From Novosphingobium sp. SG707 (GTDB lineage Bacteria > Pseudomonadota > Alphaproteobacteria > Sphingomonadales > Sphingomonadaceae): a DNA stretch of 64,000 nt. The stretch's first letter is position 1; each line of letters begins with the position of its first letter. Positions 43,442 through 50,891 of this stretch are shown here, piece after piece. The position numbers and the translations under genes are program-made. The notes under the pieces were generated by a model that was given only the letters and a program-made list of their open reading frames with translations, was not told the origin of the DNA and did no database searches. The stretch is from contig NZ_JAAZQL010000002.1 of NCBI RefSeq assembly GCF_012275515.1, forward strand, positions 248,001-312,000. Direction: 5' to 3'.

Positions 43442-44581
43442 TTATTCTTCGCCATGCCCCTTGGCCATGTAATCCTGGCTCTGCATTTCGGTCAGGCGGC
43501 TGATCGTACGGTCGAATTCAAAGCTGCCGGTGTCGGTGTCCTTGTCGCCCGCATCATAAAGCCGGTCGAGCGGCGCGTCCGCCGTCACGAACAATTTGAC
43601 CTTATGCTCATAAAGCGCGTCGATCAGCGTGACGAAACGCGCCGCCTCGTTGCGCGTATCCTTGCCGAGCCGCGGGATGCCCACCAGAATCACCGTGTGA
43701 TAGGCCCGCGCCACCGCCAGATAATCAGCCGCCCCGCGCGCATCGCCGCACAGCTTTTTAAAGCTGAACACCGCCACGCCCTTCAGGCTTTTGGGCACAT
43801 GCAGGATGCGCCCGCCGCCCACATCCAGATCTGCCGAGGGCACATGGCGCGCATCCTCAGGCGGAAAGTCGGTCAGGCGGAAGAACACTTCGCGCACCCG
43901 CTCGGTCGCGGGCAGGCCAAGCGGACAATGCCAACTGCGGATACCGGCCAGACGCTCAAGCCGGTAATCGACCGGGCCATTGAGCGTCAGCACATCCAGT
44001 TCGTTCTCGATCAGCGCGATGAAGGGCAGGAAATGCTCGCGGTTGAGCCCATTCTTATACAGTTCAGACGGCGCACGATTGCTGGTGGTGACCAGCGTCA
44101 GATTGTGATCGTGGATGAGAGCGGTGAACAACCGGCTCATAATCATCGCATCGGCTGAATTGTTGACGACCATCTCGTCAAAGGCCAGCACGCGCAGCCC
44201 CTCGGCAATGCGCGCGGCGACCTGAGGGATCGGGTCGCCCGTTTCGCCCTGACGCACATCGCGCATGATCGCGTGGACTTCCTGCATAAAGGCATGGAAA
44301 TGCACGCGCCGCTTTTCGGTGATGTTCAGCGTGTCGTGAAACAGGTCCATCAGCATGGACTTACCGCGCCCGACCCCGCCCCACATATAGACGCCGCGCG
44401 CGCGTACCGGCTTGCGCCCCAGCAAGCGGCCAAAGAACCCGCCGCCCGCAGGGGCCGCCTCCAGTTCCTGTTGCAGCCTGTTCAACCGTTCTGCGGCGGC
44501 CGCCTGTTCCCGATCGACGCGTAATTCATGGGTATGGATCAGCGCCCGATAGCGTTCGATCACAGTCGCAGGATTGGCCAT
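43442..44581 (-). CDS. zapE: Cell division ATPase ZapE (AFG1-like)
   Basis: The 379-residue protein has Walker A MWGGVGRGKSMLMDLF, Walker B LRVLAFDEM, and later VTTSNRAPSELYKNGLNREHFLPFI and ILVGIPRLGKDTRNEAARFVTLIDALYEHKVKL, all typical of the ZapE/AFG1 family. The family's length is 360-380. ZapE is a cytoplasmic ATPase that associates with the division ring; mitochondrial AFG1 homologues act in protein quality control. The gene is single, 18 bases upstream of a small exported-protein gene on the same strand. Confidence 0.95.
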   Translation of the reverse strand: MANPATVIERYRALIHTHELRVDREQAAAAERLNRLQQELEAAPAGGGFFGRLLGRKPVRARGVYMWGGVGRGKSMLMDLFHDTLNITEKRRVHFHAFMQEVHAIMRDVRQGETGDPIPQVAARIAEGLRVLAFDEMVVNNSADAMIMSRLFTALIHDHNLTLVTTSNRAPSELYKNGLNREHFLPFIALIENELDVLTLNGPVDYRLERLAGIRSWHCPLGLPATERVREVFFRLTDFPPEDARHVPSADLDVGGGRILHVPKSLKGVAVFSFKKLCGDARGAADYLAVARAYHTVILVGIPRLGKDTRNEAARFVTLIDALYEHKVKLFVTADAPLDRLYDAGDKDTDTGSFEFDRTISRLTEMQSQDYMAKGHGEE

Positions 44582-44599
44582 CGTAGCGTCTTTGAACTC

Positions 44600-45007
44600 T
44601 CAATCGCAGGTGATGCGGGCCAGAATATCGCCATCGCCATCGACCCGCGTGGTCAAGGGCATCGAGCGATAGATACCGCCGTCACGCTTCATTTCCGGGC
44701 CGTTGCCCTGCCAGTGCAGTTTGCGGCCCGCGTCGGTCGTTTCCGCATAGGCGTAAAGCGGGATATCTTCAATCTGGGTCAGCTTCTCGCCGGTGGGCGC
44801 GCGCAGATAGGAGCTTTCGCGCGGGTTGAAATAATACCAGCCCTGATCGTGCAGCCCCTTGTGATCGGTATAATCCAGCAGGACGCGCAGCGGGCGCGGA
44901 CAGGCGTTCTGGACAAAGATCTGACGCCGCGCCTGCGCAGAGGCTTGCTGCGCGCCGCCGACGATGGCGGCAAAAGCGATAAGGCTGGCAAGGGTGGTGC
45001 GGAGCAT
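44600..45007 (-). CDS. Small exported protein of unknown function
   Basis: I do not recognise a precise family. The 135-residue product has a clear signal peptide (MLRTTLASLIAFAAIVGGAQQASAQA). The mature domain has two cysteines, NACPRPLRVLLDYTDHKG near the start and ARITCD at the end, that could form one disulfide. GWYYFNPRESSYL and IPLYAYAETTDAG suggest a small beta-rich fold, loosely like DUF1036 proteins. It precedes zapE on the same strand with 18 bases between, so the two may share a transcript. Confidence 0.78.
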   Translation of the reverse strand: MLRTTLASLIAFAAIVGGAQQASAQARRQIFVQNACPRPLRVLLDYTDHKGLHDQGWYYFNPRESSYLRAPTGEKLTQIEDIPLYAYAETTDAGRKLHWQGNGPEMKRDGGIYRSMPLTTRVDGDGDILARITCD

Positions 45008-45105
45008 CGTATTTTCCCGAGGATCAAGCGCAGATTGCGATCATTTACGTGTCGCTAACCTATTCATACGGGGGGCATCAAGAGTTTGCGCGGAAATCGG
45101 ATGCA

Positions 45106-45143
45106 AAAAAGCACCGCCGGGCGGGACCCGGGCGGTGCTTTTT
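45106..45143 (-). terminator. Rho-independent terminator after sdhB
   Basis: AAAAAGCACCGCC (45106-45118) pairs with GGCGGTGCTTTTT (45131-45143). Read on the minus strand the stem is followed by a T-run, and it lies 18 bases after the sdhB stop codon. Confidence 0.85.
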
Positions 45144-45161
45144 GCGTTCGGGGCGTCGGCC

Positions 45162-45944
45162 TCAGACGTGGCGCTCGGCCTGCATCTTCTTGATTTCGGC
45201 AATGGCGCGGGCGGGCGAGAGGCCCTTGGGGCACACATTGGCGCAGTTCATGATCGTGTGGCAGCGATAGAGGCGGAACGGATCTTCCAGCTCGTCCAGA
45301 CGCTCACCGGTGAATTCGTCGCGGCTGTCGGCCAGCCAGCGATAGGCCTGCAGCAGGATCGCCGGGCCGAGGAACTTGTCGCTGTTCCACCAGTAGCTCG
45401 GGCACGAGGTCGAGCAGCAGGCGCACAGGATGCACTCATACAGGCCGTCGAGCTTTTCGCGCTGTTCGGGGCTCTGCAGGCGCTCTTTGCCCGAAGGCGT
45501 GGTCGAAACGGTCTGCAGCCAGGGGCGAATCGAGGCATATTGCGCATAGAAATGCGTAAAGTCAGGAACGAGGTCCTTGATCACTTCCATATGCGGCAGC
45601 GGCGTGATGCGCACATTGCCCGAAAGGTCTTCGATCGCGGTGGTGCAGGCAAGGCCGTTGCGGCCGTTGATGTTCATCGCACAGGAACCGCAGATGCCTT
45701 CGCGGCACGAACGGCGGAAGGTCAGCGTCGAGTCCATCTCGTTCTTGATCTTGAGCAGCGCGTCCAGAACCATCGGACCGCATGCGTCGAGATCGATCTC
45801 GAACGTGTCATAGCGAGGGTTTTCGCCGCTGTCGGGATCATAGCGATACACGGTGAATTTCTTCACCTTGGTCGCGCCCTCTGCCTTATGGACGATGCCA
45901 TTCTTGCTGATCTTGCTATTGGCGGGGAGGGAGAACTGGGCCAT
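45162..45944 (-). CDS. sdhB: Succinate dehydrogenase iron-sulfur subunit
   Basis: The 260-residue protein carries the 2Fe-2S cluster region [22 protein letters not shown], the 4Fe-4S ligands [17 protein letters not shown] and the 3Fe-4S region [15 protein letters not shown], in the order and spacing of SdhB. It passes electrons from the flavoprotein subunit to ubiquinone in complex II on the inner face of the membrane. sdhC, sdhD and sdhA are not adjacent: the upstream neighbour on this strand is rne, which ends in its own terminator, so sdhB must have its own promoter within 45945-46130. Confidence 0.97.
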   Translation of the reverse strand: MAQFSLPANSKISKNGIVHKAEGATKVKKFTVYRYDPDSGENPRYDTFEIDLDACGPMVLDALLKIKNEMDSTLTFRRSCREGICGSCAMNINGRNGLACTTAIEDLSGNVRITPLPHMEVIKDLVPDFTHFYAQYASIRPWLQTVSTTPSGKERLQSPEQREKLDGLYECILCACCSTSCPSYWWNSDKFLGPAILLQAYRWLADSRDEFTGERLDELEDPFRLYRCHTIMNCANVCPKGLSPARAIAEIKKMQAERHV

Positions 45945-46130
45945 TTTCCGCTGCTTCCATCTCTGAACACGATTCTGTTAGGGGCGTACAGCCCCCGCTC
46001 CGTAGGGCGCGCATAGCCCCCTGCTTGCCCGCCTGTCTAGTGTCTTGTCGGGCAGGAGCAAGCAGAGATTTTTGCACTGCGGCGAAAGTCGCAGGTTTTG
46101 TGCCCGATCGGCCGCTGTCGCAGGCCTATG

Positions 46131-46162
46131 TAAAAAGCCGGGGAGCGCTGGGCTCCCCGGCT
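46131..46162 (-). terminator. Rho-independent terminator after rne
   Basis: AAGCCGGGGAGC (46134-46145) pairs perfectly with GCTCCCCGGCTT (46151-46162) around a five-base loop. On the minus strand the stem is followed by a T-run. It lies 45 bases after the rne stop. Confidence 0.9.
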
Positions 46163-46206
46163 TGATACTCTGGCAAAGGCCCGAAGGCCGTCACCCTTTC
46201 AGAGGC

Positions 46207-48993
46207 TTATTCGCCAAAGGTACGCTGCCACCAGCCGCGACGGGGTGAAGCCGAAGCGTCATCCTCGGCCGCAGGGGCGGCTTCGGTCGGCGTCTCGACC
46301 GGGGCTGCCTCAACGGCAACCTCAGCCGGGGCGGCTTCGACAGGGGCTTCCACCGGCGCGGCATCGGCCTTCTTGCGGCGAACGCGCTTGGGCTTGGCCG
46401 GGGCCTCCTCGGCGGCCGGTTCGGCCGGAGCGGCCTCCACAACGGCTTCGACCGGTGCGGCATCGGCCTTCTTGCGGCGAACGCGTTTGGGCTTGGCCGG
46501 GGCTTCCTCAGCCGCAGGTTCGGCCGGAGCAGCTTCAGCCGGAGCGGCCTCCACAACGGCTTCGACCGGCGCGGCATCGGCCTTCTTGCGGCGGACGCGC
46601 TTGGGCTTGGCCGGGGCTTCCTCGGCCACAGGCTCAGCCGGAACAGCTTCCACCGGAGCGGCCTCGACCGGGGCGGCAACCGCTTCGATCACCGGCTCGG
46701 CGACAGCTTCGACCGCCGGAGCGGCATCGGCTTCGTCTTCGCCCGCTTCGGCCTGTTCCTCACTGGTGCCTTCTTCGCCTTCGCCACGGTTGCGGCTGCG
46801 GCGGCGCTTGCGACGGCGGCGCTTGCGCGGACCTTCCTCGCCCGCTTCGGCGCTTTCGGACTGTGCTTCGATGTCGCCCTCGGCTTCCTCGGCCTCGTCG
46901 CCTTCCTCGCCCTCAACCGGCTCGGCGCCTTCGTTCACGCCTTCCTCGGCGGTGCCATCCTCGCGGCGGTCGCGGCCACGGCCACGGCGACGCTTGCGGC
47001 GCTTACGGCGACCATCGGCGCTTTCGCCGCCGTTTTCGGCTTCGGCTTCCTCGGCCTCTTCCTCGATCTCGTCCTCAAAGTCCTCCTCGGGCAGGTCCTC
47101 GAGGTCTTCCTCCAGCACCAGCGGCTCGAACTTGGGCACGAATTCGTTGCGCGGACCCGACGAGACGACGCGCATCTTGGCGCCTTCGTTTTCGCCTTCG
47201 GGGATCACTTCGACCGAGACGCCATAGCGATGCTCGATCTCGCCCAGATCAATGCGCTTGGCATTGAGCAGGTAGATCGAGGCTTCCTGGCTGGCGAACA
47301 GGGTGATGATCGTGCCCTTGCCCTTGGCCGCCTCTTCCTCGATCAGGCGCAGCGCCGACAGGCCCGCAGACCCGGCGGTACGCACCAGACCCGTGCCGTC
47401 GCAATGCGGGCACGAACGGGTGGTGGCCTCCAGCACGCCCGTACGCAGGCGCTGGCGGCTCATTTCCATCAGGCCGAAGGACGAAATGCGGCCCACCTGG
47501 ATGCGCGCACGGTCGTTCTTGAGCGCTTCCTTCATGGCCTTCTCGACCTTGCGGACGTTCGAGCCATATTCCATGTCGATGAAGTCGATGACGACCAGAC
47601 CGGCCATATCGCGCAGGCGCAACTGGCGGGCGATTTCGCGCGCGGCCTCAAGGTTGGTGGCGACCGCCGTCTGCTCGATGCCATGCTCCTTGGTGGAACG
47701 GCCCGAGTTGATGTCGATCGAAACCAGCGCTTCGGTCGGGTTGATGACAATATAGCCGCCCGACTTCAACTGAACCACCGGATCATACATCGCGGTCAAC
47801 TGATCCTCGGCGCCAAAGCGCTGGAACAGGGGGACCGGATCGGCATAATGCTTCACCCGGCGCGCATGGCTGGGCATCAGCAGCTTCATGAAATCACGCG
47901 CCGCGCGATAGCCATCGTCGCCCTCGACGATCACTTCCTCGATATCGCGGTTATAGATGTCGCGGATCGCGCGCTTGATCAGATCGCTGTCCGAATGGAT
48001 CAGCGCGGGCGCGGCGGATTTCAGCGTGTTCTCGCGGATATCGTCCCACAGGCGGGCCAGATAGTCGAAGTCGCGCTTGATTTCGGTCTTGGTGCGCTGA
48101 AGGCCCGCCGTGCGCACGATGCAGCCCATGCTCTTGGGCAGGTCCATTTCGGCGATGATGGTCTTCAACCGCTTGCGGTCGGCAAAGCTGCTGATCTTGC
48201 GCGAAATCCCGCCGCCATGGCTGGAATTGGGCATCAGCACGCAATAGCGGCCCGCCAGGCTGAGATAGGTGGTGAGAGCCGCACCCTTGTTGCCGCGCTC
48301 TTCCTTCACGACCTGAACCAGCAGCACCTGACGGCGATGGATCACGTCCTGAATCTTGTAGCGGCGGCGCAGCGCCATGCGCTTGGCGCGCAGTTCTTCG
48401 GCTTCCTTGGCGTGGGTGGCGTTGCGCCCGCCCTGACGGCGCCCGCGACGGCCGCGACGTTCGCCGCCTTCTTCGCTTTCCGATGCTTCTTCGGCTTCAT
48501 GATCGCCGTCGAAGCCGTCTTCGATATGACCGGCCTCGATCGTGGCCACGCTGCCCTTTTCGGACGTGTCCACCTCGATCAGCGAACCGGCGTCCTCGAC
48601 GCTGCCGCCCGCGAAATCGTCGGCCAGACCTTCGCCCAGATCGTCGTCGCCGACGAAATCTTCCTCACCCTCGGCCACCGCGCGCAGGGCCGCTTCTTCC
48701 TCGGCATGGGCGGCCTCTTCGGCCAGCAATGCCTCGCGGTCTTCCTTGGGGATCTGGTAATAATCGGGGTGGATTTCGGAAAAGGCGAGGAAACCGTGGC
48801 GGTTGCCCCCGAAATCGACAAAAGCGGCCTGAAGCGACGGCTCGACGCGCGTCACCTTGGCCAGATAGATATTACCCTTGATCTGCTTGTGATCGGCAGA
48901 ATCAAAGTCGAATTCTTCAATACGGTTGCCCTTGAGCACCGCCACCCGGGTTTCTTCCGAGTGGCGCGCATCGATCAGCATGCGCGTTGACAT
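46207..48993 (-). CDS. rne: Ribonuclease E
   Basis: The 928-residue protein starts MSTRMLIDARHSEETRVAVL, chosen because GGAG precedes the ATG read from 48993. An S1 domain (about 36-75, then resumed after 200) is split by a long acidic insertion (about 85-200), as in alphaproteobacterial RNase E. The catalytic part has SIDINSGRSTKEHGIEQTAVATNLEAA and the zinc-link motif SCPHCDGTG. The last 300 residues are disordered: acidic runs, RRKRRKRRRGRGRDRR arginine blocks and Ala-Pro-Val-Glu repeats. RNase E starts most mRNA decay and processes rRNA and tRNA; the tail is where degradosome partners and RNA bind. Confidence 0.96.
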   Translation of the reverse strand: MSTRMLIDARHSEETRVAVLKGNRIEEFDFDSADHKQIKGNIYLAKVTRVEPSLQAAFVDFGGNRHGFLAFSEIHPDYYQIPKEDREALLAEEAAHAEEEAALRAVAEGEEDFVGDDDLGEGLADDFAGGSVEDAGSLIEVDTSEKGSVATIEAGHIEDGFDGDHEAEEASESEEGGERRGRRGRRQGGRNATHAKEAEELRAKRMALRRRYKIQDVIHRRQVLLVQVVKEERGNKGAALTTYLSLAGRYCVLMPNSSHGGGISRKISSFADRKRLKTIIAEMDLPKSMGCIVRTAGLQRTKTEIKRDFDYLARLWDDIRENTLKSAAPALIHSDSDLIKRAIRDIYNRDIEEVIVEGDDGYRAARDFMKLLMPSHARRVKHYADPVPLFQRFGAEDQLTAMYDPVVQLKSGGYIVINPTEALVSIDINSGRSTKEHGIEQTAVATNLEAAREIARQLRLRDMAGLVVIDFIDMEYGSNVRKVEKAMKEALKNDRARIQVGRISSFGLMEMSRQRLRTGVLEATTRSCPHCDGTGLVRTAGSAGLSALRLIEEEAAKGKGTIITLFASQEASIYLLNAKRIDLGEIEHRYGVSVEVIPEGENEGAKMRVVSSGPRNEFVPKFEPLVLEEDLEDLPEEDFEDEIEEEAEEAEAENGGESADGRRKRRKRRRGRGRDRREDGTAEEGVNEGAEPVEGEEGDEAEEAEGDIEAQSESAEAGEEGPRKRRRRKRRRSRNRGEGEEGTSEEQAEAGEDEADAAPAVEAVAEPVIEAVAAPVEAAPVEAVPAEPVAEEAPAKPKRVRRKKADAAPVEAVVEAAPAEAAPAEPAAEEAPAKPKRVRRKKADAAPVEAVVEAAPAEPAAEEAPAKPKRVRRKKADAAPVEAPVEAAPAEVAVEAAPVETPTEAAPAAEDDASASPRRGWWQRTFGE
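46361..46640 (-). repeat. In-frame tandem repeats in the RNase E C-terminal tail
   Basis: Three near-identical DNA units begin at 46361, 46460 and 46574, spaced 99 and 114 bases (33 and 38 codons). Each encodes EEAPAKPKRVRRKKADAAP followed by a VEA-type spacer; the longer unit has an extra AAPAE. Such repeats can gain or lose copies by slippage. Confidence 0.8.
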
Positions 48994-49801
48994 TATGATT
49001 TCTCCAGCCGCGCGCGGTCCGGGCTGTGCCCAGCGGCGAAAGGCCCGGCAATGGGGCGCGGCAATTGTTGTGGTGTTCGCGCGGCGTGGCATATGGCTTT
49101 GTTGGGGCCATGGCCGTCTGCGCGAGGATCGACAGACCTGGCGCGTTCATCGCGCGCCGGGCATGAGTGGAAAGGCCGGAGGCGCCATCAGGGCCGCCGG
49201 CGTTTTTCGTGTCTGCAAGGCAGGGGAGGCGCCGCGAAATGCTGCGCGCGGCGATGGCATGTTGCTTCATCGAAACGCAACCCATTGCTTCCGGAAAGGA
49301 AATCTCGGGTTGTTTTCTGGAATGCGACCAAATTGTCGTGAAGCGATCGGCCATCGACAAGTCTTCCGCCCACGCCGCAAAGCCGCCTTGCGGCTGCGGA
49401 TTCTGGGACGGAACACAACTCATCATACCTGCATCAACCTGTACGTCCGGCCAGAAAACACGACCGGGGCCAAGGGCAGGTTTTATCGCGCTTCCCTTTT
49501 GCTTGGCCCGGCCATAATGGCGGGCGGCGATGCCTTGGGGTGGACACGCCTGCGTACCTGTCTGGTTTGTGCGGGCGGGCCCTGAAAAAGGCAGGGGCGC
49601 GGGGAATAGACTGCCCCCGGTCTTTCCCTGCTAGCACCCCTTGTCTTTCCGGGCAAGTTCCATGCGATGCGTGATTCTACCCTTTTTTTGGCGGCCCCCA
49701 TGCGATTAACACCAACGCGTCGTTAACCCCATTGCGCCCATAAGGGGCAGCGCTTACCAAAGATTACGCTTTCGCCCCGATGGACCCCATAGCCCCACGC
49801 A
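48994..49801. other. 808-bp gene-free region upstream of rne and the divergent amidase gene
   Basis: No open frame here has a family signature, a good ribosome site or typical codon use. A -35/-10-like pair on the minus strand, TTGCCC and TAGCAG with 17 bases between (49628-49656), would give rne a leader of about 630 bases. Long rne leaders mediate autoregulation in Escherichia coli, so a structured 5' leader is plausible but unproven. The last 100 bases must also contain the amidase promoter. Confidence 0.5.
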
Positions 49802-50848
49802 ATGCCCCAAGCCCCGTCCGATCCTGTTGCCGCACTCATGGATCTTTCCTTGCCGGATCACGGGCCGGGGCCGGATGAGGCGCCCCGGCGCGGGTTGGGG
49901 CTGGGCCTGCTGATCTTTGCGCTGTTCGCGCCGTTGCTTCTGCTGGTGGCAATGCTGCTGATGGACGGCTGGATGGGTGCGCCGGGTTTTACCCGCGATT
50001 ATGTGGTGCGTTTTGATCTGCCTCCGGCGGGCGCATTGGCGGCCTTGCCCGAAATCGCCGGGCCCAGCGATCCTCGCAGCCCTTTGGTGGTGATTGACGC
50101 CGGGCATGGCGGGCATGATCCGGGCGCGCATGGCGAGCATCAGGCGGAAAAGGAGTTGACCCTCTCGCTGGCTCTGGCGCTGCGCCAGCGTTTGCTGGAG
50201 GTGGGCGGCATACGCGTGGCCATGACCCGGATGGATGATCGCTATCTGTTGCTGGAGGAGCGTTCGGACATTGCGCGGCGGATGAAGGCGGACCTGTTCA
50301 TTTCGATCCACGCCGACAGCGCCGATACGCCCGGCGCCCATGGCGCGACCGTTTACACTTTGTCCGACCGGGGCAGCAGTCAGGAGGCCGAACACCTGGC
50401 CGCAGCGGAAAATCGCGCCGATACGGTCAACGGCGTGTCGCTGGCCAATACCAGCAGCTCGGTGTCGGCCATTCTGGTCGATCTTTCGCAGCGCCATGCG
50501 GCGGAAATGTCGACCAACCTTGCCCGGCTCATCCTGCGCGAGGGGCAGGGGGGCGAGAGCGGCGCGCGAATCGATTTCCGCGAACGCGCGCTGCAGTCGG
50601 CGGCCTTTGTCGTGCTCAAATCGCCCGATGTACCCTCGGTGCTGTATGAGGCGGGCTATATTTCCAATGCCGAGGATGCCGCGCGCCTTTCCTCGCCCGC
50701 CGGGCGGCGCGATTTCGCCCATGCCACGGCGCAGGCGATCCGCGTTTACTTTGCCCGCCAGCGTGAAACGCCAACACAGAGTGAAACGCCAACATCGAGC
50801 AAAACGCCGGCACAGCCCGAAACCCCCGGTGCGCTTGCAACACCTTAA
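49802..50848 (+). CDS. amiC: N-acetylmuramoyl-L-alanine amidase (Amidase_3)
   Basis: The 348-residue protein has one membrane anchor (about 32-55, GLGLLIFALFAPLLLLVAMLL) and a C-terminal zinc amidase. The catalytic domain has VVIDAGHGGHDPGAHG, EKELTLSLALALR, LFISIHADS and LYEAGYISN, giving the His, Glu, His and catalytic Glu of the family. It cuts the amide bond between muramic acid and the stem peptide during cell separation. The C-terminus carries short ETP-rich repeats (ETPTQSETPTSSKTP). The gene sits directly before PBP1A in the same direction, a common alphaproteobacterial pairing. Confidence 0.93.
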   Translation: MPQAPSDPVAALMDLSLPDHGPGPDEAPRRGLGLGLLIFALFAPLLLLVAMLLMDGWMGAPGFTRDYVVRFDLPPAGALAALPEIAGPSDPRSPLVVIDAGHGGHDPGAHGEHQAEKELTLSLALALRQRLLEVGGIRVAMTRMDDRYLLLEERSDIARRMKADLFISIHADSADTPGAHGATVYTLSDRGSSQEAEHLAAAENRADTVNGVSLANTSSSVSAILVDLSQRHAAEMSTNLARLILREGQGGESGARIDFRERALQSAAFVVLKSPDVPSVLYEAGYISNAEDAARLSSPAGRRDFAHATAQAIRVYFARQRETPTQSETPTSSKTPAQPETPGALATP

Positions 50849-50891
50849 CCGCTGGCAAAACCCTGCCCGCCCATGCTAGGGGCGCAAGTCT

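Noticed and set aside
48926..49585. Plus-strand open frame of about 219 codons upstream of the amidase gene
   Set aside because: It begins inside rne on the other strand, has no ribosome site, no domain and unusual residue content; treated as non-coding leader region.
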